From NCBI GenBank assembly GCA_005116835.1, contig SWDM01000024.1, positions 62,001-126,000 of the forward strand: a stretch of 64,000 bases of DNA, written 5' to 3'. The translations under genes were made by a program, and so were the position numbers. The notes beneath the pieces were generated by a model, which was not told the origin of the DNA, made no database searches, and saw only the letters and a list, made by a program, of their open reading frames with translations. Below are positions 26,045 through 34,837 of this stretch, in pieces; position 1 is the first letter of the stretch; every line of letters begins with the position of its first letter. Source of the stretch: Nitrospira sp. (GTDB lineage Bacteria; Nitrospirota; Nitrospiria; Nitrospirales; Nitrospiraceae).

Positions 26045-27568
26045 TCACACAGTTGAGAAGAAGCTTAGACTGGGTGAGAACATATACTCCCCACCGGCTG
26101 CCACCACCCACCCCCCCGGTACCGTGAGGGGAAATGTGGTGTTGCCATTATTCAAAAGAATCGTGCTGTCGCGTGCGCCACCGATAATCGGGTCAACACC
26201 GCTGTTTGCATGTGGCTTGTTTTCGTCGTTTACCCAGTCATTCATTATGAATTCAAATTGGTCAACGATAGAAGTTTGATATGCAACGAAGAGAAGACCG
26301 CGATCCCCATCAGATTTCCCTAATTCACGTCCGAAGGTAATACCGCGCCGCAGGATGAGCTTCTGAAATGTGCGCTCCATCGGGCCAATGTCTGTTGAGT
26401 CGTCTCGAGGCTGTACCTTTCTGATGTGTGCTGCAAATGGGCAAACTACGCCATTTGGATCCGCTAAATTGAGCGGATGCAGATCATTCGGAAGGGGGAC
26501 GGTTGTGGTTTCGCTGAATGTGAAGTGGTTTTCCCCAGCCTGGTTTTCTCCACGGTCGGTGTGCGGATCCCTCGCCAAAGGCCAACCGGACGCCCACCGA
26601 CCTACGAGCAAAGCCCCGAGTCGTTCAGGAGTGAGGTTTTGATCAAAGCCACGGCCACGGATCAAGGCTGACGCTGTGGCAAGAAACTTCTGGAACGCAA
26701 CAACATCTTGTCTAAGTCTACGGTAAACGAGAAAAGACCCGTTCTTCGCCCAAGTCGGTCCTGGCGGTTCTGAGTGCGGCCTCATGTCCTCAGGCTGGTC
26801 CCGCATCTGACGTGGATACCCAAATACGAAATGACCTGGCCATACGAGTTGACGTCCAGGAGCGGCGTACCTAGATCGGTAAGCGTTAAAATCTTGGCTG
26901 GGAGGCCAGACCCGCGGTTCGACAAAGTCATGAGCGGCGGCAGATGCGCGACCACGAATTGCTGGCAACGAGATGCCGTCTTTGAACCCGAAGTGTTCAT
27001 GGCCAGCCATTGCGCCTGGACGAACGCGGCCACGATCTACGTGGATACGCTGAAACCCGTTTGATCGCGCCGACGTAATCAACTCACGCTCTGCTCTTGC
27101 GGCCCAAACATCGTCGTCGGTCGCAAGAATGAGTAAGACGTCCGGCCTTTTCCGCCCGGAGCCGAACAACCATGTTTCTGTAGCACCCGGCGTCCCACTC
27201 CCGGTAGGCGGATCGCCAATCACACCCGCTCGGCTCTCCATGCCTAGTTTGAACGCGGCATCGTCGAACTCATCGATACCCGGCACTGCTAGCTTTTGAA
27301 GTCCTTCAGCCGAGATCGCGCAATTCAGGAACAGAAAATCCAGGTTGTCAGGATCGCGACCTAGCTTACGCCGCATCCCCTTCCAGAGGGTGTGGGCCTC
27401 CATAACTTCTTTCGCCGAAGACAGTCTCGGCGCAAGCCCCCTCAACCACTTCTTTGCGAGTTGAGCGTCAACGACACGGAGAAAAACGAAGTGCTGAGCG
27501 TCTTTCTTGAAACCGGGCAGAATGTTTCCCTGAATGTCGTCCAAGTCAAGAACGGGTTCCTGGTCCAT
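26045..27568 (-). CDS. DyP-type peroxidase
   Basis: The 507-residue protein carries GHEHFGFKDGIS, the GxxDG motif of dye-decolourising peroxidases, and the proximal haem His in CPFAAHIRKVQPR. The C-terminal FVAYQ and GGEY segments fit the family. It has no signal peptide. I place the start at MDQEP (27568); a TTG at 27607 would add 13 residues. It is the third gene of a minus-strand unit after the pYEATS-like protein and an unknown protein. It converges on the LodA/LodB operon, whose oxidase would produce peroxide, so a functional link is possible but inferred. Confidence 0.88.
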   Translation of the reverse strand: MDQEPVLDLDDIQGNILPGFKKDAQHFVFLRVVDAQLAKKWLRGLAPRLSSAKEVMEAHTLWKGMRRKLGRDPDNLDFLFLNCAISAEGLQKLAVPGIDEFDDAAFKLGMESRAGVIGDPPTGSGTPGATETWLFGSGRKRPDVLLILATDDDVWAARAERELITSARSNGFQRIHVDRGRVRPGAMAGHEHFGFKDGISLPAIRGRASAAAHDFVEPRVWPPSQDFNAYRSRYAAPGRQLVWPGHFVFGYPRQMRDQPEDMRPHSEPPGPTWAKNGSFLVYRRLRQDVVAFQKFLATASALIRGRGFDQNLTPERLGALLVGRWASGWPLARDPHTDRGENQAGENHFTFSETTTVPLPNDLHPLNLADPNGVVCPFAAHIRKVQPRDDSTDIGPMERTFQKLILRRGITFGRELGKSDGDRGLLFVAYQTSIVDQFEFIMNDWVNDENKPHANSGVDPIIGGARDSTILLNNGNTTFPLTVPGGWVVAAGGEYMFSPSLSFFSTV

Positions 27569-27607
27569 CACGGAGTCCCCGCGTGTTCTTCGATTAGATT
27601 CTGGCAA

Positions 27608-28792
27608 TCATCTTCTCAGATTGGACCGCTCCCCTCTCAGTGAAAGAATATTTAGAGGGAGCTGCTTCGGAGGCGTCCCTGTGCACCCAATTGGGCGCGG
27701 GGAAGTCAGTTGGGCAGGATCGCTTACCATCACGGCAACCCGAACGTTAATTCGAGAAGCTATTTGCGCGCCAAACTCAATTGGCTCACCCCCAATCTTG
27801 ATATCCGACACCGTGTATCCCTTGTCTCCGGGTACCGCATAGCTCGCGCGAACTATGTAAGACTGGTTCGGGTTAGGAGCGTGCGATCCTCGAAGCACTG
27901 TCCAGAAATTTCTCGCATCAGTTTTATCGGGCGTGATCCAGCCAGTCCAGTCAACCCCACTCATGTAAAGGCCTACCGGGTTTTCGATCGTGATGAATCG
28001 GTTTTCTCTAACGAAAGTATTGACGGTATGACCGATCCGCGGATCGCTCTGGCGATTCGGATCTCCGTAACCGGCACAGATGATAAGACCGAGCGCGTCG
28101 GAAATTGAGTCACCCAGCTTGTTGACTCGAAGTATGCTAGAACGTGAGACAATGTTCACTTGGGCACCAAGCGTATTGTTCGGTTGCTGCATATGTACCG
28201 CGTACTCGTTGTTGTGCCGATTCCACCAGTTATAATCCCCCTTCGCATCAGTCAGATCGTTCAATCCAATGGACGAAACGCCAGTAATCTCCCGGTACAG
28301 CTGAACCAAGAAGTTTCGAGATTCGGGGGAGTAGTCAAAAAGAAAATTATAGTACTCGGGCGGTTCGCTGGTAAAGATTACCTTTGCTATCTTGTTTTCC
28401 TCGTTCCGCGTGACCACCCATTCGCAGTACTCGTCCTGGATCCGCGTAATGATTTCGGGTTTTCGTGGAAATCGCTGCCGGGCATCCAGAAAGGCCAGCT
28501 TCTCGCGAACGGTATTGAACTGATCGTCGAAACTCGTTGGAAGTGCAGACCACGTGACATTCTTAGGTTGCGAGGTTGTGGGCATGGGCATTGAAGCGGG
28601 GTTGTAGACCCGTAGATCGCTGTCGGACCTTCCCCACAATCGCAGCTCTTCAAGTGCGGATAGATTTTCGTCGTTCGGTTTACCATAGAGATGTGTCTCG
28701 TAGGCATCGTTTATCATTTCACTCCAAGCTTCACGAAGGCCAGGAACTCGATCAAAATCTGTTAGTTTGGCAGTCGGATCAAAGACCCACAT
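27608..28792 (-). CDS. Unknown protein between pYEATS-like and DyP genes
   Basis: The 394-residue soluble protein is mixed alpha/beta and fairly rich in Asn, Trp and Tyr. I recognise no family. Conspicuous segments are DEYCEWVVTRNEENKIAKVIF near the middle and YNWWNRHNNEYAVHM, then a C-terminal half with YRSxx-like strands. It is transcribed between the membrane-bound pYEATS-like gene and the DyP gene with short gaps, so the three look like an operon. GC content is below that of the LodA/LodB operon. Confidence 0.7.
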   Translation of the reverse strand: MWVFDPTAKLTDFDRVPGLREAWSEMINDAYETHLYGKPNDENLSALEELRLWGRSDSDLRVYNPASMPMPTTSQPKNVTWSALPTSFDDQFNTVREKLAFLDARQRFPRKPEIITRIQDEYCEWVVTRNEENKIAKVIFTSEPPEYYNFLFDYSPESRNFLVQLYREITGVSSIGLNDLTDAKGDYNWWNRHNNEYAVHMQQPNNTLGAQVNIVSRSSILRVNKLGDSISDALGLIICAGYGDPNRQSDPRIGHTVNTFVRENRFITIENPVGLYMSGVDWTGWITPDKTDARNFWTVLRGSHAPNPNQSYIVRASYAVPGDKGYTVSDIKIGGEPIEFGAQIASRINVRVAVMVSDPAQLTSPRPIGCTGTPPKQLPLNILSLRGERSNLRR

Positions 28793-28940
28793 GAATTCCC
28801 TCCAGTTCCATTTAGCGTTCCTTGAGAGAGTAATCGGTCGATCAGTCTTACCTGCTGGTGGGGCATTGTTTCCTTTAAAAGCCGCTTCAGCGAACGGTTA
28901 GGAAATGAATGAATTCGGTGAATGGCTCGATGCGATGCCT

Positions 28941-29666
28941 CTAGTCCTCATAAAATCGCTGCGTACCCCCGGGAACATCCATAAGATCCAGTTCGAGTCG
29001 TGTCTTTCCGTAGTCCGCCTCAGCACCGATCGTGAATGCCCCGTAAGAAACAATCTTGTCTTCTGCTATCCCTCCTTTTGCTTCGATTTCGTAGGAAGAC
29101 CAATGACCGAACGTCGGGTGCAAGTGCAGATTAACCTTTCCGGTTAGCGGCCGGGCAGGATCAGTGGATACGACTCTGATGATCACTCGGCAACGTGAAC
29201 TTTTCGGACCTGCATCAGGCTCAATAGTAGCGATGAGTTTGCGACCGTTCGCTTCCGAGTTGCCTCCAAAACAGCCTTTGTTTGGATCGTTAAGATCCGC
29301 CGCCGGTGCACCTATGGCCGCTATCGTCCCTTGTGCAGGCGGTGCGGCAGCGGGGGAGGTAACAGCGGTCTTACTCCCGGGGCCCACACCTTTTTCCAAG
29401 TTGCCAACGGCCGCCTCGACGCTTTTCACATCTTCCTTTAGTTGGTTGACTTCCTTCTCAAACTCGATACCAAAACCCTTGAACTTTTTGATTTGATGAA
29501 TCACTAAGGCCACAACGGCAACAACAAGAAACATTGCCGTCTTCTCGTCGAATCGGTCAGGTTGAAAAATGTGGAGCAGCGCGCAGACGACGCTGATGCC
29601 TGCGACGATCAGAAGCCCCAATTGACTCAGCCTCGCAAACTCATTCCGCTCATTCTTGTCTATCAT
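28941..29666 (-). CDS. Membrane-anchored pYEATS-like protein
   Basis: The 241-residue protein begins with two membrane helices (about 15-35 and 46-65), followed by a coiled-coil segment (FEKEVNQLKEDVKSVEAAV) and an Ala/Pro linker. The C-terminal 95 residues resemble the pYEATS domain: VNLHLHPTFG, then SYGAFTIGAEADYGKTRLELDL, the family's signature. pYEATS domains are known from comparative genomics as components of NTP-dependent conflict systems. The start at MIDKN is supported by AAAGGA upstream. It is the first gene of the unit that includes the DyP enzyme. Confidence 0.72.
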   Translation of the reverse strand: MIDKNERNEFARLSQLGLLIVAGISVVCALLHIFQPDRFDEKTAMFLVVAVVALVIHQIKKFKGFGIEFEKEVNQLKEDVKSVEAAVGNLEKGVGPGSKTAVTSPAAAPPAQGTIAAIGAPAADLNDPNKGCFGGNSEANGRKLIATIEPDAGPKSSRCRVIIRVVSTDPARPLTGKVNLHLHPTFGHWSSYEIEAKGGIAEDKIVSYGAFTIGAEADYGKTRLELDLMDVPGGTQRFYED

Positions 29667-29949
29667 AGCAATTCCTTTCGGTGTCGATGTTGGCGCGCTA
29701 ACGACACCCACCTACTAGATAAACTAGACCGAGCCTCATGCTACGCTCCAAGAAATAGCAAGATTTGACGGATTCTCTAATTTAGTTAAGGTGTTATGTC
29801 AAGGGATTTGTTGTGCCAACATCAAAGTGATGTCAGTCGCATTGTGACCCGCCCCGCGAAATCAAGCGAGTTGGGAGTTGAAGAATTGGCCTGTGCGTAT
29901 TCGATTTACTCAGCAGGCAGAAATATAGGCAACACTTGGATGCCTGAAG
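29667..29949. other. Intergenic stretch before the IS630 remnant
   Basis: No gene or repeat is supported. It likely holds the promoter of the minus-strand pYEATS unit. Confidence 0.3.
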
Positions 29950-30640
29950 AACGAGCGGACGAGTGCGGGGCCGTGCGCCATCTCGGCGAGTAGCACGGTG
30001 ATGCGGGCGGCCAGCCTCACCCTTATGCAACGGCCGGCGTGCGATGCCGGTGCGCTTGGCATGGCTCCAGACTAGCTCATCGGGTTGAGATCCGTGGCGT
30101 AGCCGGGCAGGTAATGCACGGTCAGCTTGCCGTTGAGCCCCGCAACGTTTTGCTTGACCGCGAGAGCTTTGTGGGCTGGCAATCCGTCAAGGGTTAGATG
30201 CAGGGGATTACGATGTCCGCGCAGCATTCGGCGCAGCAGATCCACGACCAACCCGCTGGTCAAGGCGCCCGCATAGTTGGCGAACCAGACGGCACCCTTG
30301 GAACTTGACGGCCGACACGGCGCCGATGCTTTGCGCTGGCCGGGAACCTGGACTACCGGGGTGTGCGCTCTTGCCCCCACGTCTTGCCGTGGACCGCGTT
30401 GGCACGAAAGCCTGACTTATCCCAGAGATAGATCGCGGCGTGGGTCCGTTTGGCGTGGCGTGCAATCATGGGATACGTCTCACGCTGATACGCCGGCTGC
30501 AAGGGCTTCTGCGGCGTCAGTCCTTGTCGCGCCAGCAACGCGCCAATCGAGCCCAAACTTAGACGTACGCCAATCGTTGGGCAATCAGTTCGCGCACGAT
30601 CTGGCGCGTCCACAACCCGAAGTCGAACCCGTATTGCTGC
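29950..30640 (-). pseudogene. Degenerate IS630-family transposase
   Basis: Fragments of an IS630-type DDE transposase occur in different frames on the minus strand. 30353-30613 encodes the N-terminal segment (GVRLSLGSIGALLARQGL, then IYLWDKSGFR). 30072-30380 encodes HLTLDGLPAHK and LPGYATDLNPM with DDE residues. 29833-30030 continues in another frame. At least two frameshifts make it inactive. Confidence 0.75.
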
Positions 30641-30663
30641 GTTGAAAGGTTGAGGGTCAAGGC

Positions 30664-30876
30664 ATGACTATTGATTTATTTGGACCGGTGGCATCCAATC
30701 CGTTCGCTACCGATGCGCTGCGGCTGTATGACCAGCAGGGAAACTATCGGGGCAAGCTGTGCGCGAACCCGTACAACCCCGACTCGACCAGCAATCCCTA
30801 CGGCGCCGGCAATCCCTACAGCCCCAGCAGCCCCACGAATCCCTACGGTCGCGGTCTGCGAATTAAAGGGCGATAG
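30664..30876 (+). CDS. Short NPYG-repeat protein lacking a signal peptide
   Basis: The 70-residue protein repeats the C-terminal half of the protein at 13179-13604, including RLYDQQGNYRGKL and the SNPYG/NPYGRGLRI ending. It lacks the signal peptide, so it is probably a truncated copy. It sits between the IS630 remnant and an IS3 element, which may have cut its 5' end. Confidence 0.55.
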   Translation: MTIDLFGPVASNPFATDALRLYDQQGNYRGKLCANPYNPDSTSNPYGAGNPYSPSSPTNPYGRGLRIKGR

Positions 30877-30970
30877 GTTCGGGTATCGCCGGAGCGAGGT
30901 CGATAGCGTACGATATGCCCCTCATTATTTTTCTGATCAGGAACTGTCCTACCTCTCCAATCTGTTGACA

Positions 30971-31016
30971 GTGTGCTCATTCCAAACTGTCTTAACGGAA
31001 GGGTTTACCCCAATAA
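30971..31016. repeat. Orphan copy of the IS3 right end
   Basis: This stretch reproduces the right terminus of the adjacent IS3 element plus the flanking CCCCAATAA (compare 32389-32434), in the same orientation. It is probably what remains of an earlier copy of the same IS. Confidence 0.55.
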
Positions 31017-31080
31017 TGGACTGACCCCCTAGATTGAGACACGGCGAATTGGCACACTTGGCACAAGGAGGGACAAGCAA

Positions 31081-31428
31081 GTGGCCAAGAAACGTGTGGG
31101 CAAGTTTCCAAAGGCCTTTCGGCAGATGGCCGTGGACCGGCTGACGCAGTGTGACAACATCGTGACACTCGCGAAGGAGCTCGGCATTAGTCGGCGGCTG
31201 TTGTATACGTGGCGCGAGAAGCTTGAGCCGGTGGAGCGCAGCGAAGGACCACCGGCGAATTCGCGCGAGGCCACCCTCCGGAAAGAGGTCAGCCAACTCA
31301 AGCGGGTGTTGGCTGAGAAGGTGCTGGAAGTCGATTTTTTCAAAGGGGCCTTGCACACCGTCGAGGCGCGACGCCAGCGGAACGGAACAGCTGGCGTGCA
31401 GGCATCTACGCCCACATCCGGGACGTGA
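31081..31428 (+). CDS. IS3-family transposase orfA
   Basis: The 115-residue protein has an N-terminal helix-turn-helix (TQCDNIVTLAKELGISRRLLYTWR), followed by a leucine-zipper-like region (LRKEVSQLKRVLAEKVLEVDFFKGAL) typical of orfA. It starts with GTG after AGGAGGG. Its stop overlaps the orfB start. Confidence 0.85.
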   Translation: MAKKRVGKFPKAFRQMAVDRLTQCDNIVTLAKELGISRRLLYTWREKLEPVERSEGPPANSREATLRKEVSQLKRVLAEKVLEVDFFKGALHTVEARRQRNGTAGVQASTPTSGT

Positions 31429-32363
31429 TGTCGAGGCAAGGCTCATTGAGTATCGAACGGATGTGTCATCTGGCACAGGTCAGCCGGGCGGGTTTCTATC
31501 GGTCGCTGCGGGCACACCAACCCGTGGACGAAGAGATGGACGTGCGGTCGGCCATTCAGGGGATCGCCGTCGCACACCGGCGTCGGTATGGCTACCGGCG
31601 CATCACGGCAGAACTCCGTCGGCGCGGCCTGCTGGTGAACCACAAACGGGTCGTGCGGCTCATGCGAGAAGACAACCTTCTGGCGGTCCAGCCTCGGGCC
31701 TTCGTGGTCACGACCGATGCGCAGCATGACCTGGAGGTGTATCTGAATCTCGCCAGTCGCCTGACGTTGACCGGGATCAATCAACTCTGGGTGGCGGACA
31801 TCACCTACATCCGGCTGAAGGGCGAGTTCGTCTACTTGGCGGTGCTGCTCGATGCGTATTCACGCAAGGTCGTGGGCTGGGCGCTGGATCGCACGTTAGC
31901 CGCCCGGTTGCCGATCGCGGCCCTGGCGCACGCCCTCGCGGAGCGGCACCCGCCGCCCGGGTTGGTCCACCATTCCGATCGCGGCGTCCAGTATGCCTCC
32001 GAAGCATACGTGACCCTGCTGCGAGCGCACCACATGATCCCGAGCATGAGCCGGCCGGCCAACCCCTATGACAACGCTAGTTGTGAGAGCTTCATGAAGA
32101 CGCTCAAGCGGGAGGAGATCTATGCCAACACCTATCGGGATCTCGATCACCTGCGCGCGAACATTGCGGCGTTCATCGAGCAGTATTACAATCGCGGCCG
32201 GTTGCATTCGGCGCTGGGCTACCACTCGCCGGAAGAGTTTGAGCAGGCGGCCAGTTCGGCGACCACTGCGACCGGAGCCACCATGCGATTTTTCAGGCCT
32301 CGAGCACTCGCTCGAGTGGCATCATCAGCTAGGGATCAGGCTGCAGCACCAGAGGCGGGGTGA
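31425..32363 (+). CDS. IS3-family transposase orfB
   Basis: The protein has about 311 residues: an HTH_21-like region (RRRYGYRRITAELRRRG) and an rve integrase core. DDE residues lie in WVADITYI, HHSDRGVQY and NASCESFMKTLKRE. The catalytic triad is intact, so the element may still be active. It starts at GTG 31425 or ATG 31428, overlapping the end of orfA. Confidence 0.88.
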   Translation: MMSRQGSLSIERMCHLAQVSRAGFYRSLRAHQPVDEEMDVRSAIQGIAVAHRRRYGYRRITAELRRRGLLVNHKRVVRLMREDNLLAVQPRAFVVTTDAQHDLEVYLNLASRLTLTGINQLWVADITYIRLKGEFVYLAVLLDAYSRKVVGWALDRTLAARLPIAALAHALAERHPPPGLVHHSDRGVQYASEAYVTLLRAHHMIPSMSRPANPYDNASCESFMKTLKREEIYANTYRDLDHLRANIAAFIEQYYNRGRLHSALGYHSPEEFEQAASSATTATGATMRFFRPRALARVASSARDQAAAPEAG

Positions 32364-32581
32364 GGAGCACCATTCAATAAACCACCAAGTGTGCTTATTC
32401 CAAACTGTCTCATCCGAGGGGTTCACCCCAATAAGCTGTGCTAAATTTGTGCTAAAAATCTCCACAATGGATCGAATTCTACAGAATCAATAGAATGGAT
32501 TAAATCCTCTCAAGTCCTTGTTCGTAAAGAAAAAAAAGGGGAAACCTTCATGAAATCAAGCCATTGATATTATTTATCTTT

Positions 32582-32631
32582 TCGCCCTTTTAAGGCGAGG
32601 GTCCTGGGTTCGAGGCCCAGCCGACTCACCA
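32582..32631 (+). other. 3' half of tRNA-Lys(TTT), likely attachment-site scar
   Basis: An anticodon stem-loop (TCGCC, loop CTTTTAA, GGCGA), variable loop, T-arm and 3' acceptor strand ending CCA are all present. The matching 5' acceptor and D-arm are absent upstream. Such a fragment is what tyrosine-recombinase elements leave at the far end of an insertion into a tRNA gene. Confidence 0.7.
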
Positions 32632-32975
32632 GTTCAATAAGTTACGCGACCCCCTCCCACACGTTCCTTCCAACGGCCAAGCTGTCGCCAGCTTCACTGT
32701 CACTCCCGCCGCGTGGTCCTCTCCGGCACGCCGGCGACAGCCCCTGCTTCAAGTTTCCTCCGTGAACTGTGCATTGGCTCTCCTCTTCCTGTGAGAGGTG
32801 TCACCCACCAAGAACTGGTGATCTCCAACATGTGAGAGATCGCGGCGATTGCAGAATTGCCCCAAGGCTATCCCCCCTCCGAGGTACTTCCTTCGAGTCT
32901 TTCGCCCCACGCCTCGTGCCGCTATGCTTCTCACAGAGCGCACGTTCGCAGGCTGGATGGCAAGGAGGCGACATC
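32632..32975. other. Intergenic stretch after the tRNA-Lys scar
   Basis: No gene or strong repeat is seen up to the ribosome site of the zinc-ribbon gene. Confidence 0.3.
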
Positions 32976-33221
32976 ATGGAATGCAGACGCTGCCAGGGCT
33001 TGATGGTGGAAGACCAGTTTTTTGACTTGGAGGGGATCCACGGCTTCATGTGGATGAAAGGCTGGCGTTGCATGCACTGTGGTCATGCGGTGGATCCCCT
33101 GATTGAGGCCAACCACCGCTTGCACGACGCGACCGTGCGCGTGCGGCCGCGCGAGGAACCGGAGAATGAGAACGAGCATGTGTATCTTCGGGCCAAAACC
33201 GTCACACGGGTTGCCGCATGA
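32976..33221 (+). CDS. Small zinc-ribbon protein
   Basis: The 81-residue protein begins MECRRCQG and later has WRCMHCGHAVD, two CxxC knuckles about 30 residues apart that can bind one zinc. The tail is acidic/basic and probably disordered. AAGGAGG precedes the ATG. It stands 75 bases upstream of a receiver gene, a pairing I associate with Nitrospira-like genomes. Function unknown. Confidence 0.68.
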   Translation: MECRRCQGLMVEDQFFDLEGIHGFMWMKGWRCMHCGHAVDPLIEANHRLHDATVRVRPREEPENENEHVYLRAKTVTRVAA

Positions 33222-33296
33222 CGGTGGGGTGAGGAGCACCCGTCCCCACACGAAGGCATTCCGTCCTGGCACGGACGAACAGGAGCGTCTCTGACG

Positions 33297-33659
33297 ATGG
33301 CGACCATTCTGATCATCGATGACGAAGAGCCCATCCGTGCACTCCTTCGCACCACTCTTGAAGCGGCAGGGCATGAGGTGGTGGAGGCTCCCAACGGCCG
33401 CATCGGGCTTGACCTGTACCGCCACAGGCCGGCGGACTTGATCATCACAGACATTGCCATGCCCGAGCTGAATGGGCTGGACCTGATTTTGGAACTGACG
33501 CGTCAATTCCTCCACGCCAAGGTGATTGCGATCTCAGGCGCAGAAGGGGAAAAGCATGTCTTGGATGTCGCGAAACTCCTCGGGGCACGGCGGACCTTCC
33601 AGAAGCCCTTTAGCCTGCCGCAGTTGCTGGACGCTGTGCGATACGAATTGGAACATTAG
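33297..33659 (+). CDS. Stand-alone response regulator receiver protein
   Basis: A 120-residue CheY-like receiver. It has the acidic pair IIDDEE, phospho-acceptor Asp in TDIAMPE, Ser in AISG and Lys in FQKPF. No output domain and no adjacent kinase. It is related to, but clearly distinct from, the two receivers at 234 and 2420. Confidence 0.88.
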   Translation: MATILIIDDEEPIRALLRTTLEAAGHEVVEAPNGRIGLDLYRHRPADLIITDIAMPELNGLDLILELTRQFLHAKVIAISGAEGEKHVLDVAKLLGARRTFQKPFSLPQLLDAVRYELEH

Positions 33660-33852
33660 TGTGACCTTTCCTCGGCTCTGTGCCTGACCTCTCCCCCACA
33701 CGAGATCACGCATCGCTCACCACGCCCATCTTCGGTCATCGCAGGAATCATGGCTCCTCGACCTGATGGCCTGAACGACAGTCGCGCCGCACAATCAGAT
33801 CACCGCACCATTGGAGAGGTGAGTCTACCCAAATGGTACGAATCTCACTCGG

Positions 33853-34029
33853 CAGTTCGTCGAGCAAGGCTGGTGTTGGTGGTATCGGAAATATGCGCCG
33901 GGAGATACGGTGCTGGAAGGGCTAGAGAGGGAAGCCCGAGAGGGGTGGAAAGGGTTGTGGACTGATCCGCAGCCGGTGCCGTCGTGGGAGTATCGAAGGT
34001 CCAGACGCACACGCAATCCCATGAGATAA
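33853..34029 (+). pseudogene. C-terminal remnant of a thermonuclease gene
   Basis: The frame encodes QGWCWWYRKYAPGDTVLEGL and on to EREAREGWKGLW, almost identical to the end of the protein at 10910-11416. The DNA is also very similar there (for example the run from GGTGTTGGTGGTATCGGAA). The N-terminal nuclease core is absent, so it is inactive and marks a duplication. Confidence 0.75.
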
Positions 34030-34338
34030 CTGTTTTGCCAATGTACGCATCGCAACCCAGAAACGGCTCCTCGAACGCGTGCACACAGGTGGTGAGCGTG
34101 ATAATCTCTCCGACCGGCTTGCCGCCGGCACCGAACACGGCACGGCGTGCATCTGGAACCGAGGCCACCTCAAAGGCCACCCGAACGATCCTGGGACACC
34201 CACGCCATCCCCTCGCTCTGCTGTGTGGCCACACCCAACTCACCACCACCAGTCCGTGACCCTTCGAAGCGCGTACCGGCTTCACTCTGCAAGACGCGCG
34301 CACCCGTCCTCAATATCATCTAGTCATACGAGGTCCTC

Positions 34339-34554
34339 ATGATCCATTCTTCACCTCAATCCCTGGTCTGTTGTTGCTGCGGAGACAGGACACTCGGCCG
34401 ACAATGGTGGAATCGCGATACCGGCTTTGGCCTCTGCCAACGCTGTGCAGACTGGATTTCCACACGGGGCACCACAGAAGAAGAGATGCAGCAACTGTAT
34501 GGGACACGAGGTGTGCACTACGCCCTCGAGCTACAACCTACAGCCATACGTTAA
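34339..34554 (+). CDS. Small cysteine-rich protein
   Basis: The 71-residue frame has CCCCGDRTLG near its N-terminus and GLCQRCADW later, a plausible four-Cys zinc knuckle, preceded by GAGG. Family unknown. The next 280 bases hold open frames that I cannot support. Confidence 0.5.
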   Translation: MIHSSPQSLVCCCCGDRTLGRQWWNRDTGFGLCQRCADWISTRGTTEEEMQQLYGTRGVHYALELQPTAIR

Positions 34555-34610
34555 CGTTCATGTCAGCCACTCCGCATCCCTCGCTACTCCTCTCCCGAGC
34601 ACCAGCCTTG

Positions 34611-34770
34611 TTACGTCCTGGTATACCCTGGCTCTCATAATTTCTTCAGCGGTTGGTATTGTTCTCGGATGTTGGTTTTCCCTCTTCTTGCTATTATTGG
34701 GATTCCGGTGTGACCGGGGAGCGCGCGCGGAGTTGTTAAGGTGGGAAGAGCATGGTATACCAGGATGTAA
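34611..34770. repeat. 17-bp inverted repeat pair upstream of an integrase gene
   Basis: Arms TTACGTCCTGGTATACC (34611-34627) and GGTATACCAGGATGTAA (34754-34770) pair with one mismatch and are 126 bases apart, ending 68 bases before the recombinase start. They could be a small non-autonomous element, recombinase binding sites, or flanks of a removed insertion. Confidence 0.5.
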
Positions 34771-34837
34771 TAATTCTCCTCCGTCACCACGATTGACTCA
34801 TAGGCCGAGACACCTGATCTGACGAGACATACGCGCC

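Larger units (their letters stand above)
31022..32425 (+). mobile_element. IS3-family insertion sequence
   Basis: Inverted ends begin TGACCCCCTAGATTGAGACA on the left and TGAACCCCTCGGATGAGACA read inward from the right. The element is about 1.4 kb and contains orfA and orfB overlapping at a stop/start junction, as in the IS3 family. Confidence 0.82.

Noticed and set aside
32437-32452. TGTGCTAAATTTGTGC as a shared attachment core with 61457-61472
   Set aside because: Sixteen bases match, but the second copy is inside the integrase coding end and the flanks differ; too short to claim.
34427-34822. Membrane protein gene before the recombinase
   Set aside because: The hydrophobic stretch is short, the frame lacks a ribosome site at any start and the inverted repeat arms lie inside it.
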